Positions 16,488 to 26,436 of a stretch of DNA of 64,000 bases are shown here, one piece after another (the first letter of the stretch is position 1; each line of letters begins with the position of its first letter). This DNA comes from Streptomyces sp. NRRL F-2580 (GTDB lineage Bacteria > Actinomycetota > Actinomycetes > Streptomycetales > Streptomycetaceae): positions 62,001 to 126,000 of the forward strand of contig NZ_JOIR01000019.1 of NCBI RefSeq assembly GCF_000720115.1. Reading direction: 5' to 3'. The notes under the pieces were generated by a model. That model saw only the letters and a list, made by a program, of their open reading frames with translations, was not told where the DNA came from and searched no databases. The position numbers and the translations under genes are program-made.

Positions 16488-18179
16488 ATGACGACCGAAA
16501 GTACGCAGAACAGCGCCACCGCCCAGTTCCTCGCCGCGCGGGACTTCCTGCTGGAGCGCCGCGGTGACTACGAGGCCGCCCACAGCGGATTCACCTGGCC
16601 CCGCCCCCACCGCTTCAACTGGGCGCTGGACTGGTTCGACCACATCGCCGCAGGGAACGGCGCCGACGCCCTGCGCATCTTCGAGGAGGACGGCACCAGC
16701 GAGGCGCTCACCTTCGCCGAGCTGGCCGCACGCTCCGGCGCGGCCGCCAACTGGCTGCGCGAGCAGGGCGTCGCGCCCGGCGACCGGATCCTCGTCATGC
16801 TCGGCAACCAGCGCGAGCTGTGGGAGGTGATGCTCGGCGCGATGAAACTGCGCGCCGTCGTCATCCCCGCGACCCCCCTGCTCGGCCCGGCCGACCTGCG
16901 CGACCGCGTCGAGCGCGGCCGGGTACGCCACGTCATCGCGCGCGCCGAGGACACGGCCAAGTTCGACGAGGTGCCGGGCGGCTACACCCGGATCGCCGCC
17001 GGACGGCAGATCCCGGCAGGCTGGCGGCGGCTCGCGGACATGCAGGGCGCGGACACCGCCTTCACGCCCGAAGGGGAGACGCTCGCGACCGACCCGCTGA
17101 TGCTGTACTTCACCTCCGGCACCACCGACCGCCCCAAGCTCGTCGAGCACACGCACGCCTCGTACCCCATCGGGCACCTCTCCACCATGTACTGGCTCGG
17201 GCTGCGCCCCGGCGACGTGCACCTCAACATCGCCTCGCCCGGCTGGGCCAAGCACGCCTGGTCCAACCTCTTCGCCCCGTGGAACGCCGGCGCCACCGTC
17301 TTCGTCCACAACTACACCCGCTTCGACCCCGAGCGGCTGATGGCCGAGATGGACCGGCACGGCGTGACCACCTTCTGTGCCCCGCCCACCGTGTGGCGGA
17401 TGCTGATCCAGTCCGACCTCACCCGGCTGGCCAGGCCCCCGCGCGAGGCCGTCGCCGCCGGTGAGCCGCTCAACCCGGAGGTCATCGACAAGGTCCGCGA
17501 GGCCTGGGGAGTCACCATCCGTGACGGTTTCGGCCAGACCGAGACCACCCTCCAGGTCGGCAACTTCCCCGGGGTGCCGGTCAAGCCCGGCTCCATGGGC
17601 CGCCCGGCGCCCGGCTACGAGATCGTGCTGCTGGACCCCGTCACCGGAAAGGAGTCCCCGGACGAGGGCGAGCTCTGCGTGAACCTGGGCGCCCGGCCCG
17701 CCGGGGTGACCACCGGCTACCACGACGACCCGGAGCGCACCGCCGAGGCCATGGCGGACGGGCTCTACCGCACCGGCGACATCGCCGCGCGCGACGCCGA
17801 CGGGTACCTCACCTACGTCGGGCGCTCCGACGACGTCTTCAAGGCCTCCGACTACAAGATCAGCCCGTTCGAGCTGGAGAGCGCCCTGCTGGAGCACGAG
17901 GCGGTCGCCGAGGCCGCCGTCGTCCCGGCCCCCGACGAGCTGCGGCTGGCGGTCCCGAAGGCGTACGTCAGCCTCGCGGCCGGCTGGGAGCCCGGGCCGG
18001 AGACGGCCCGCGTGCTGTTCGAGCACTCCCGCGCGGTGCTGTCCCCGTACAAGAGGATCCGCCGCATCGAGTTCGGCGAGCTCCCGAAGACCGTGTCCGG
18101 CAAGATCCGCCGGGTGGAGCTGCGCGAGCTGACCGCGGCCGGCTCGACGGGGGAGTACGACGAGGCCGACCTGCGCTGA
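16488..18179 (+). CDS. Acyl-CoA synthetase (AMP-dependent, medium-chain type)
   Basis: 563 aa, an ANL-superfamily enzyme that activates a carboxylic acid with ATP to acyl-AMP and then acyl-CoA. Motifs: the P-loop MLYFTSGTTDRPKLVEHTH (about 205-223), GFGQTET (adenylate binding), the hinge YLTYVGRSDDVFKASDYKISPFELE and the C-terminal catalytic lysine region PKTVSGKIRRVELR. Overall shape and the SYPIGHLSTMYWLGL segment fit medium-chain/acetyl-CoA-synthetase-like enzymes. Substrate not certain. It stands alone and ends at a repeat-built hairpin shared with the convergent peroxidase gene. Confidence 0.88.
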   Translation: MTTESTQNSATAQFLAARDFLLERRGDYEAAHSGFTWPRPHRFNWALDWFDHIAAGNGADALRIFEEDGTSEALTFAELAARSGAAANWLREQGVAPGDRILVMLGNQRELWEVMLGAMKLRAVVIPATPLLGPADLRDRVERGRVRHVIARAEDTAKFDEVPGGYTRIAAGRQIPAGWRRLADMQGADTAFTPEGETLATDPLMLYFTSGTTDRPKLVEHTHASYPIGHLSTMYWLGLRPGDVHLNIASPGWAKHAWSNLFAPWNAGATVFVHNYTRFDPERLMAEMDRHGVTTFCAPPTVWRMLIQSDLTRLARPPREAVAAGEPLNPEVIDKVREAWGVTIRDGFGQTETTLQVGNFPGVPVKPGSMGRPAPGYEIVLLDPVTGKESPDEGELCVNLGARPAGVTTGYHDDPERTAEAMADGLYRTGDIAARDADGYLTYVGRSDDVFKASDYKISPFELESALLEHEAVAEAAVVPAPDELRLAVPKAYVSLAAGWEPGPETARVLFEHSRAVLSPYKRIRRIEFGELPKTVSGKIRRVELRELTAAGSTGEYDEADLR

Positions 18180-18190
18180 GCCGAGCCGCT

Positions 18191-18279
18191 ACGGGCCCTC
18201 CCGTACGGGCCCTCCGGTACGGGCCCTCCGGTACGGGCCCTCCGGTACGGGTCCTTCCGTACCGGAGGGCCCGTACCGG
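18191..18279. repeat. Five 14-bp direct repeats closed by an inverted copy
   Basis: ACGGGCCCTCCGGT-like units begin at 18191, 18205, 18219, 18233 and 18247. They are followed at 18261-18279 by the inverted sequence ACCGGAGGGCCCGTACCGG, so any of the copies can pair with it. It lies between convergent genes and can act as a bidirectional terminator. Confidence 0.85.
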
Positions 18280-18312
18280 AAGCCGCGTCCGTACGGGAAC
18301 GCGGCCGCGCCC

Positions 18313-18801
18313 TTACGCCGGGAGGTGCGCCTCGATCGCGGCGACGACCTCGGGGGCCTCGGGCTCGGTACGCGGACGGAAGCGCGCGACGACCTCACCG
18401 GCGGGGGAGATCAGGAACTTCTCGAAGTTCCACTGGATGTCCCCCGCCTCGCCCTCCGCGTCCGGGGTCTTCACCAGCTCCCGGTACAGCGGGTGCCGGT
18501 TCCCGCCGTTGACCTCGGACTTCTCCAGGATCGGGAAGGTGACGCCGAAACCGGCCGCGCAGAAGGTCTGGATGTCCTCGGCGTTGCCGGGCTCCTGCTC
18601 GCCGAACTGGTTGCAGGGCACGCCGATGACCGTGAAGCCCTTCTCCTCGTACTTGAACTGCAGACGTGCCAGTCCCGAGTACTGCGGGGTGAGCCCGCAC
18701 TGCGAGGCCGTGTTCACCAGGAGGATCGCCTTGCCCTTGTGCGCCGCGAGGCTCGTGGGCTCGTCGGACAGGGTGGTCAGCGGGATGTCGTACAGGCTCA
18801 T
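18313..18801 (-). CDS. Glutathione peroxidase family protein
   Basis: 162 aa, thioredoxin fold. The catalytic site is complete: Cys35 in LLVNTASQCGLTPQY, Gln in GVPCNQFGEQEPG, Trp-Asn in IQWNFEKFL. The cysteine replaces the selenocysteine of animal enzymes. As Streptomyces uses mycothiol rather than glutathione, the electron donor is probably thioredoxin, and the enzyme reduces hydrogen or lipid peroxides. Monocistronic; start ATG at 18801 with a GGAGAGC sequence upstream. Confidence 0.92.
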   Translation of the reverse strand: MSLYDIPLTTLSDEPTSLAAHKGKAILLVNTASQCGLTPQYSGLARLQFKYEEKGFTVIGVPCNQFGEQEPGNAEDIQTFCAAGFGVTFPILEKSEVNGGNRHPLYRELVKTPDAEGEAGDIQWNFEKFLISPAGEVVARFRPRTEPEAPEVVAAIEAHLPA

Positions 18802-18894
18802 CGGGCTCTCCTCGGCAGGCGTAAGGATGTAAGCAAGTAACGCCCACGAGCTTAAGCGCCCCTCCCGCGGATCACGCCGACGCCCGGACGGGGC

Positions 18895-19821
18895 CTACGC
18901 CCCCGATCGGACCAGTTCGTCCGCCGGGTCGTTGACCGGCTGCGGCATCCCGGTGAGGTCCATGACGAACAGCGGTATCCCGAGATCGTCCGCGCGGGTG
19001 CGGGCGTCCTCCGTGTACCCGGCGAGGGTGAAGTAGACGCTGGTCGCGGAAGCGGTGAGGCCGTTCAGCCAGACGCACTCCACCGCCCGCAGCCCGGCCG
19101 GCGCGGTGGTCGGGTCCACCTGGGCGACCAGCCCCGGAGCTCGCAGGTCCACGGCCGCGGAGGGGATCGGGCGCGCGTCGGGCTGCCGTACGTCCTGGAA
19201 ACCGAGCCAGCGCAGGTACAGCGCGGCCGTGGCCACCGCGTCGCGGGCCGTACGGATGGTCACCGGCCGGAAGGCGGGCCGCGGGAGCGGAGCGGCCGGC
19301 GGCAGCGGCAGTGGCACGTGGCCGGGCTGCCCGTCGGCGGGGCCGCCTGCCGACCCTGCTCCGCGCGGATCGGGCCCCGCGTGGCGAGGATCCGGCCGGG
19401 GGCCGGACCGGCGGCGGCCCGGGCCGCCGAGGCCGGGGCCCGAGCCGTGCCCCGTACCCGCGCCGTCCCTCCGTACCCCGCCGCCGGCCTGCCCCGGCCC
19501 GGGCTCGACACCTGCACCGGCCCCGCCCCCGGCCGCGTCGCCGGAGTCGACCCCCTCCAACGGGTGCACCGGGATCCGCACCACCGTCCCGCACGATCCG
19601 CAGCCCAGCTCGGGCTGCGGCCACTCGCTCTCCCGCCCGCAGGCCGTGCACCGCACCGCCACCCAGCTGTCCGACCAGGTGCGGTGCGTCAGCGGCACCG
19701 GCGGCGAGGCCAGGTCCAGCGGGGGATTGACCGGGCTTCCGCAGGCGCAGGGGAAGACCGGTGCGGTGTAGCCGTTGTCGCGCAGGCACGCCGGGCAGCG
19801 CACCGGTACCGCTTCCGCCAT
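18895..19821 (-). CDS. Zinc-ribbon protein with degenerate nuclease-like C-terminal domain
   Basis: About 308 aa. Two zinc ribbons open the protein: C9-x2-C12...C25-x-C27 and C58-x2-C61...C74-x2-C77. A Gly/Pro/Arg-rich linker of about 100 residues follows. The C-terminal 120 residues (RTARDAVATAALYLRWLGFQDV, then VDLRAPGLVAQVD, then VYFTLAGYTEDARTRADDLGIPLFVMDLTG) have the pattern of Mrr-like PD-(D/E)xK nucleases, but the usual catalytic Q-x-K position reads QVD, so activity is doubtful. The fold assignment is inference. The ATG at 19821 is taken because the family-like start MAEAVPVRCPACLRDNGY begins there. Confidence 0.6.
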   Translation of the reverse strand: MAEAVPVRCPACLRDNGYTAPVFPCACGSPVNPPLDLASPPVPLTHRTWSDSWVAVRCTACGRESEWPQPELGCGSCGTVVRIPVHPLEGVDSGDAAGGGAGAGVEPGPGQAGGGVRRDGAGTGHGSGPGLGGPGRRRSGPRPDPRHAGPDPRGAGSAGGPADGQPGHVPLPLPPAAPLPRPAFRPVTIRTARDAVATAALYLRWLGFQDVRQPDARPIPSAAVDLRAPGLVAQVDPTTAPAGLRAVECVWLNGLTASATSVYFTLAGYTEDARTRADDLGIPLFVMDLTGMPQPVNDPADELVRSGA

Positions 19822-20017
19822 GAGACCTGGACCCCCTCGTCGCTGTGCGTAGGTCCATGCTCCACCACCGGCGACCGCGGGGGCGAGAGTGCACGCCATT
19901 TCCGGGGGATTCGGGTCGCCGGCTCGGTCATTTGTACAACTCACCGAGCAAGACGCGGCTTTTGGTGGGTTCCGGGGTCCGCTACCGCCTTGACGTCGGC
20001 GGAGCCGCCCCCTTAGC

Positions 20018-20056
20018 TTGTTCCGTATAGCAGAACAAAACTTCCGGATGACGGAA
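20018..20056. promoter_or_regulatory. Two AllR-type operators upstream of gcl
   Basis: TTCCGTATAGCAGAA (20021-20035, flanked by TTG and CAA to extend the palindrome) and TTCCGGATGACGGAA (20042-20056, perfect arms) are 21 bp apart, on one face of the helix, 32-70 bp before the gcl start. They match sites before katA, hyi, aceB and allB. Confidence 0.7.
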
Positions 20057-20087
20057 AAGCCTGACCGCCAGACCCGCAGGAGAACTG

Positions 20088-21875
<1,788 letters not shown>

Positions 21876-21898
21876 TCGGCGAGTCAGGCAGTACACGG

Positions 21899-21934
21899 CG
21901 ACCCCCGCCCCTCCGTCAGGAGGAGCGGGGGTCG
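21899..21934. terminator. gcl terminator
   Basis: CGACCCCCGC...GCGGGGGTCG forms a long GC stem (21899-21908 with 21925-21934, extended by CCTCC/AGGAG inside) 24 bp after the gcl stop. Confidence 0.85.
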
Positions 21935-21958
21935 TTCCGCGTCCGGGGGCCAGGGCCC

Positions 21959-22235
21959 CTACGCGGGGACGGGCCCGAGCTCCACGTCCACCGCGCCGGT
22001 CAGCAGCGCGCGGGCCCGTTCCAGGGACAGGGAGCCGCTCAGCCGGCGCTCGCTGAGACCCTCCACCAGGGCGGTCAGCCGCTCCGCGGCGTCCAGCGGC
22101 GTGACGTGCGCACCGCCGAGGCCGGCCGCCCGGGCGTCCGAGATGGCCTCCGCCGTGTCCTGGGACCAGGAGCGGGTGGACTCGGCCAGGGTGGTGCGCA
22201 GGTCGGTGTCGAAGATGGCGTGGCTCCGAGGTGGG
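21959..22235 (-). pseudogene. C-terminal remnant of a TetR family regulator
   Basis: Reading on the minus strand gives SHAIFDTDLRTTLAESTRSW, then TAEAISDARAAGLGG and LDAAERLTALVEGLSERRLSG, ending SLSLERARALLTGAVDVELGPVPA and a stop at 21959. This is the C-terminal half of a TetR/AcrR-type regulator. The helix-turn-helix half is missing; at about 22235 the sequence passes directly into the remnant of a nitrilase gene on the other strand. Confidence 0.7.
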
Positions 22236-22254
22236 GCTGCCGGCCTTCGACACC
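22205..22254. repeat. Inverted repeat at the junction of two truncated genes
   Basis: GGTGTCGAAG (22205-22214) and CTTCGACACC (22245-22254) are a perfect 10-bp inverted repeat spanning the point where the TetR remnant meets the nitrilase remnant. Confidence 0.85.
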
Positions 22255-22562
22255 CGGCCCATGTGGGAACACGCCATCAGCGCCAACGGCCTCGCCCACG
22301 CGCTCTTCATGATCGTGCCATACCGCACCGGCACCGAGGGCCGCTCCTCTTTCCTACGGCTCCTCCTTCATCTCCGACCCCTACGGCCGGGTCGTGTTGC
22401 GCGCACCCCGCGACCGGCCCGCGGTCCTCGTCGCCGACCTCGACCTCGACCACGACCAGCACCGCGTCTGGCTGGAGTTCGGCCTGCTGCAGACCCGTCG
22501 TCCCGAGCTGTACGGCCGGCTCACCGAGCCCGCGGACAGCGGCCGGAACGGGGGGACGACAA
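22236..22562 (+). pseudogene. C-terminal remnant of a nitrilase-type amidohydrolase
   Basis: Frame one reads MWEHAISANGLAHALFMIVP and RTGTEGRSSF; after one extra C at about 22353 the next frame reads YGSSFISDPYGRVVLRAP, then AVLVADLDLDHDQHRVWLEF and RRPELYGRLTEP. This is the C-terminal third of the carbon-nitrogen hydrolase family (nitrilase / N-carbamoyl-putrescine amidase type). The catalytic Glu, Lys and Cys parts are absent, a frameshift is present and the original stop is lost. It ends at a terminator hairpin that probably belonged to it. Confidence 0.7.
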
Positions 22563-22598
22563 AGCGCCGAGTCACGGGACCGTCCGTGACTCGGCGCT
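22563..22598. terminator. 15-bp stem terminator
   Basis: AGCGCCGAGTCACGG (22563-22577) and its complement (22584-22598) enclose a 6-nt loop, followed by a short T-containing stretch. Likely the old terminator of the nitrilase gene. Confidence 0.85.
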
Positions 22599-22599
22599 C

Positions 22600-22898
22600 T
22601 GGTTGTTACCGCCCGACGGTGCGAGGCTGGCGCGACAGGACGTTCGCACCGCCGGGCGGAGTCGGTTGGGGAGGTGTGTTCCTGCCCGTGCAGGGGGCTC
22701 TGTGCGTAGCCCCTGTACGGAGAGGATCGGCTGGGACCGTGGCGGTCGGCGACGAGAACTCCGGCTTCGTCTCCCTCAGGTCAAGAGACGGGCCTCGGAA
22801 CCCATTACCACCGCACTGGCTCGCACGCCCGCCACGGTCCTCGTCCTGCCCTCGCCGCGTACCACCCCTCATCCGGGTCCACGGGTCGGGCTCAGCAC
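22600..22898. other. Non-coding stretch rich in potential RNA structure
   Basis: About 300 bp without a credible gene. CCGCCCGACGGTGCGA (22606-22621) pairs with the segment ending at about 22663 with one mismatch; CCGTGCAGGGGGCT near 22690 pairs with AGCCCCTGTACGG near 22720; and GACCGTGGCGG near 22737 pairs at long range with CCGCCACGGTC near 22835. It matches no RNA class that I know (not RNase P, tmRNA or SRP RNA). It lies between a terminator on the plus strand and the katA terminator on the minus strand. Confidence 0.4.
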
Positions 22899-22927
22899 CC
22901 GGGGCCTGACCTCCCGTCAGGCCCCCG
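22899..22927. terminator. katA terminator
   Basis: GGGGCCTGAC (22901-22910), loop CTCCC, GTCAGGCCCC (22916-22925), 15 bp after the katA stop on the minus strand. Confidence 0.85.
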
Positions 22928-22942
22928 GTACAGCTGTGCGGC

Positions 22943-24400
22943 TCAGGCGTCGCGCAGGGCGCGCACGGCCTCCTCGACGCGACGGCCGTAGTCGGCGTCC
23001 GCGGCGTGGAAGTGAGCCAGGTTCTTCTCGATGACGTCCTCGAGGGTGACCTGAGACAGGCCGCCGGCGATGTTCGCCACCAGACGCTGCTTCTCGGCCT
23101 CCGACATCAGGCGGTAGAGCTCACCGGCCTGGAAGAAGTCGTCGTCCTTGGTGTGGGCCGGGGCCTCGTGGGTGCCCGTGTAGCCGGAGACGGCCTTCGG
23201 GGCGCCGAGCGCCAGGCCGGTCTCGGCCGGACCCTGGTACGAGTTGGGCTCGTAGTTCTTGTCGTGGCGCGAGCCGTTGCGCAGCGCCATGACGCCGTCG
23301 CGGCCGTAGTTGTCGGCCTTCGTCGCCTTCGGGGCGTTGACCGGCAGCTGGGTGTGGTTCACACCGAGGCGGTAGCGCTGGGCGTCGGCGTACGCGAAGA
23401 GACGGCCCTGGAGCATCTTGTCCGGCGAAGCGGTGATGCCCGGGACGAAGTTGTTCGGGGAGAAGGCGGCCTGCTCGACCTCGGCGAAGACGTTGTCCGG
23501 GTTGCGGTCGAGGACCAGGCGGCCCACGCGCTGCAGCGGGTAGTCGCTGTGCGGCCACACCTTGGTGAGGTCGAAGGGGTTGAAGCGGTAGTCCGCGGCC
23601 TCGGCGGCGGGCATGATCTGGACGTAGAGGGTCCAGCTCGGGTTCACGCCGCGCTCGATGGCCTGGAGCAGGTCGGTCTGGTGCGAGTTGGCGTCGCTGC
23701 CGACGACCTCGGCGGCCTGCTCGGAGGACAGGCAGCGGATGCCCTGGTTCGTCTTGAAGTGGTACTTGACGAAGAAGGCCTCGCCCGACTCGTTCGTCCA
23801 CTGGTAGGTGTGGGAGCCGTAGCCGTTCATGTGACGGTACGACGCCGGGATGCCGCGGTCACCCATCAGCCAGGTGATCTGGTGCGTCGCCTCGGGGGCG
23901 TGCGCCCAGAAGTCCCAGACGTTGTCCGGCTCCTGCTTGCCCGTGAAGGGGTCGCGCTTCTGGGAGTGGATGAAGTCGGGGAACTTGATCGGGTCCTTGA
24001 TGAAGAACACCGGGGTGTTGTTGCCGACGAGGTCGTAGTTGCCCTCTTCGGTGTAGAACTTCAGCGCGAAGCCGCGCGGGTCGCGGACCGCGTCCGCGCC
24101 GCCGAGCGAGTCGGCGACGGTGGAGAACCGCAGGAAGGTCTCGGTCTTCTTGCCGACCGTGTTCAGGAACGCGGCGCTGGTGTACGCGGTGACGTCGTCC
24201 GTCACCTCGAAGTAGCCGTACGCGGCGGAGCCGCGGGCGTGCACCACGCGCTCCGGGATGCGCTCACGGTTGAAGCGGGCAAGCTTCTCGAGGAGCTGCT
24301 GGTCCTGGACCAGGAGCGGGCCACCGACGCCGGCGGTGGCGGAGTTCTGATTGTCGGCGACCGGGGCGCCGGACTCGGTCGTCAGCGTGCGCTTCGACAT
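22943..24400 (-). CDS. katA: Catalase (monofunctional, clade-3 size)
   Basis: About 485 aa. It converts hydrogen peroxide to water and oxygen. Catalytic His in RVVHARGSAAYGYFEV, Asn in LVGNNTPVFFIKDP, and the haem-ligand Tyr in GRLFAYADAQRYRLG are present. The ATG at 24400 (MSKRTLTTESGAPVADNQNS) has GAAGG 8 nt upstream; the longer in-frame extension covers the operator and is rejected. The AllR-type operator and the TCAACA-type palindrome upstream place it in the ureide regulon, where it can destroy peroxide formed by uricase. Confidence 0.95.
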   Translation of the reverse strand: MSKRTLTTESGAPVADNQNSATAGVGGPLLVQDQQLLEKLARFNRERIPERVVHARGSAAYGYFEVTDDVTAYTSAAFLNTVGKKTETFLRFSTVADSLGGADAVRDPRGFALKFYTEEGNYDLVGNNTPVFFIKDPIKFPDFIHSQKRDPFTGKQEPDNVWDFWAHAPEATHQITWLMGDRGIPASYRHMNGYGSHTYQWTNESGEAFFVKYHFKTNQGIRCLSSEQAAEVVGSDANSHQTDLLQAIERGVNPSWTLYVQIMPAAEAADYRFNPFDLTKVWPHSDYPLQRVGRLVLDRNPDNVFAEVEQAAFSPNNFVPGITASPDKMLQGRLFAYADAQRYRLGVNHTQLPVNAPKATKADNYGRDGVMALRNGSRHDKNYEPNSYQGPAETGLALGAPKAVSGYTGTHEAPAHTKDDDFFQAGELYRLMSEAEKQRLVANIAGGLSQVTLEDVIEKNLAHFHAADADYGRRVEEAVRALRDA

Positions 24401-24425
24401 GGTGACCTTCCGTACGGGTAACTGC

Positions 24426-24454
24426 TGACGGAAAGCGTCTTCCGTCATGCGGAA
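24426..24454. promoter_or_regulatory. Overlapping AllR-type operators upstream of katA
   Basis: TTCCGTCATGCGGAA (24440-24454) fits TTCC-N7-GGAA. It shares its left arm with an 8-bp perfect inverted repeat, TGACGGAA (24426-24433) and TTCCGTCA (24440-24447). Both lie 26-54 bp before the katA start. Confidence 0.65.
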
Positions 24455-24481
24455 CAGCCTAATTTCGGCGGCAACTAAACG

Positions 24482-24496
24482 TCAACAGTTTGTTGA
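24482..24496. promoter_or_regulatory. TCAACA-GTT-TGTTGA palindrome upstream of katA
   Basis: A perfect 6-bp inverted repeat with 3-bp spacer, 82 bp before the katA start. Near-identical sites occur at 27261, 37031 and 45063. Confidence 0.6.
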
Positions 24497-24611
24497 ACGA
24501 AGTTGAAAAGGCGAGTGGTGATCCGGACGGCGCCGGCGCTTGGGCGCGACAGGACAGGTGTCAGCACCGGCGCCATCCGGAGACTCGGATCCCCTGCGAG
24601 AGGGGAAGTGC

Positions 24612-25511
24612 TCAGATCTGAGCGCCGGAGAGGCGCTCGACCGCACGGAGCAGGGCGGAGTGGTCCAGGCCGCCGTCACCCTGGGCGCGCAGCGAGGCGA
24701 CCAGCTGGGCGACGACCGCGCCGACCGGGAGGGCCGCACCGACGTTGCGGGCGGCGTCGGTGACGATGCCCATGTCCTTGTGGTGCAGGTCGATCCGGAA
24801 ACCGGGCTTGAAGTCGCGGTTCAGGAAGTTGTCCTTCTTGCGGGTCAGGACCGTGGAGCCGGCCAGACCGCCGTTGAGGACGTCCAGGGCGGCCTGGAGG
24901 TTCACGCCGGACTTCTCCAGGAAGACGACGGCCTCGGCGCACGCCTGGATGTTCACCGCGACGATGAGCTGGTTGGCGGCCTTCACCGTCTGGCCGGAGC
25001 CGTGCGGACCGCACAGGACGATGACCTTGCCGAGCGCCTCGAGGATCGGCAGAGCGGCGTCGAAGTCGGCCTGCTCGCCACCCACCATGATCGACAGGAC
25101 GGCCTCGATGGCGCCGGCCTCGCCGCCGGACACCGGGGCGTCGAGGACGCGGATGCCCTTCTCGGCGGCGTTCTTCGCGAGGTCGACCGAGGTCTGCGGG
25201 GTGATCGACGACATGTCGATGATCAGCGCGCCGGACTTCGCGTTCTCGAGGATGCCGTTCTCACCGTAGGAGATGGCCTCGACCTGCGGGGAGGCGGGCA
25301 CCATCGTGATGATGACGTCGGCGTCCTTGACGGCCTCGGCGATCGAGCCGGCCGCGGAGCCGCCGGCGGCGGCCAGGCGGTCCAGCTTGTCCTGCTCCAG
25401 GGTGAAACCGGTGACCGAGTAGCCGGCCTTCAGGAGGTTCTCGGCCATGGGGGAGCCCATGATGCCGAGACCGATCCAGGCAATCGACGGGAGCGCAGCG
25501 GGGTTGCTCAT
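24612..25511 (-). CDS. glxR: 2-hydroxy-3-oxopropionate (tartronate semialdehyde) reductase
   Basis: 299 aa, beta-hydroxyacid dehydrogenase family. It reduces tartronate semialdehyde to glycerate with NAD(P)H, the step after Gcl. Visible: Rossmann motif WIGLGIMGSPMAENLLKAGY (13-32), substrate motif LDAPVSGGEAGA (about 122-133), catalytic Lys in GSGQTVKAANQL, and the C-terminal DLHHKDMGIVTDAA. AAGGA lies 9 nt before the ATG at 25511. It follows hyi by 75 bp on the same strand; an ACGAA-AAG-TTCGT inverted repeat (25540-25552) lies in that gap and may be an extra control site. Confidence 0.95.
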   Translation of the reverse strand: MSNPAALPSIAWIGLGIMGSPMAENLLKAGYSVTGFTLEQDKLDRLAAAGGSAAGSIAEAVKDADVIITMVPASPQVEAISYGENGILENAKSGALIIDMSSITPQTSVDLAKNAAEKGIRVLDAPVSGGEAGAIEAVLSIMVGGEQADFDAALPILEALGKVIVLCGPHGSGQTVKAANQLIVAVNIQACAEAVVFLEKSGVNLQAALDVLNGGLAGSTVLTRKKDNFLNRDFKPGFRIDLHHKDMGIVTDAARNVGAALPVGAVVAQLVASLRAQGDGGLDHSALLRAVERLSGAQI

Positions 25512-25586
25512 GATGAGGGTCCTTCTCTTAATGCTTTGTACGAAAAGTTCGTGACGTGCCTGGCTGATCGCCTGGACTTTGTCCGC

Positions 25587-26420
25587 CTACTTCGCGGCGC
25601 GGGCCTCGGCCGGCAGCCATGCGAAGGACGCGGCAGCGTCGGCGGCCTTGTACTCCAGGCCTACGTAGCCCTCGTATCCGGCCTTCTTCAGCTGGTCGAG
25701 CAGCTCCTCGAGGGGCAGCTCGCCGGTGCCGGGGGCACCGCGTCCGGGCTTGTCCGCGATCTGGACGTGCCCGGTCTTGGCGGCGTACTTTTCGATGACC
25801 TCGGAGAGGTCCTCATCGTTCATCGCCAGGTGGTACAGGTCGAGCAGGAACTTGGCGTTGCCGAGGCCGGTGGCCTCGTTCACCTTGTCCACTACCTCGA
25901 TGCCGGCCGGGGCGCTCACCAGGGGGTAGAGCGGCGACTCGGGCTTGTTGAGGGTCTCGATCAGGAGGATCGCGCCGACGCGGTCCGCGGCCTGGGCCGC
26001 CACGACCAGGTTCTTCAGCGCGAGCTCGTCCTGGACGGCCGGGTCCACGCCTTCGACGCGGTTGCCGTACAAGGCGTTCAGCGCCTTGCAGCCGACCGAG
26101 GCCGCGAAGTCCGCGGCCACGTTGATGTTGGCGTTGAAGCGCTCCGACTCCGCACCGGGAACCGAGACCGCACCGCGGTCCGGGCCCGGCAGCCGGCCGG
26201 CGTAGAAGTTCAGGCCCACCAGCTGGGTGCCGGCGTCCTCAAGAGCCTTCTTGAGGGCGTCGAGCTCCTCCTGTGCGGGGGTGGGGGTCTCGATCCAGGG
26301 CCACCACAGCTCGACCGCCGTGAAGCCCGCCGCGGCGGCAGCCGCGGGACGCTCCAGGAGCGGGAGTTCCGTGAAGAGGATCGAAAGGTTTACATCGAAG
26401 CGCTGGTCCGTGTATCCCAT
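25587..26420 (-). CDS. hyi: Hydroxypyruvate isomerase
   Basis: About 277 aa, AP-endonuclease-2-like TIM barrel that interconverts hydroxypyruvate and tartronate semialdehyde. Metal and catalytic residues appear in ILLIETLNKPE, FLLDLYHLAMND, GHVQIADKPGRGAPGTGE and VGLEYKA. The ATG at 26420 begins MGYTDQRFDVNLSILFTELP, the usual family start; longer in-frame starts read across the operator. First gene of the hyi-glxR unit, with an AllR-type operator 17 bp upstream of the start codon. Confidence 0.94.
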   Translation of the reverse strand: MGYTDQRFDVNLSILFTELPLLERPAAAAAAGFTAVELWWPWIETPTPAQEELDALKKALEDAGTQLVGLNFYAGRLPGPDRGAVSVPGAESERFNANINVAADFAASVGCKALNALYGNRVEGVDPAVQDELALKNLVVAAQAADRVGAILLIETLNKPESPLYPLVSAPAGIEVVDKVNEATGLGNAKFLLDLYHLAMNDEDLSEVIEKYAAKTGHVQIADKPGRGAPGTGELPLEELLDQLKKAGYEGYVGLEYKAADAAASFAWLPAEARAAK

Positions 26421-26436
26421 GAGGGGTGTGCGCTCC

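Noticed and set aside
22600..22898. RNase P RNA, tmRNA or SRP RNA
   Set aside because: The conserved sequences of these RNAs were looked for and are absent on both strands.
23006..24421. A 471-codon open frame on the plus strand opposite katA
   Set aside because: Antisense shadow; katA has complete catalytic motifs.
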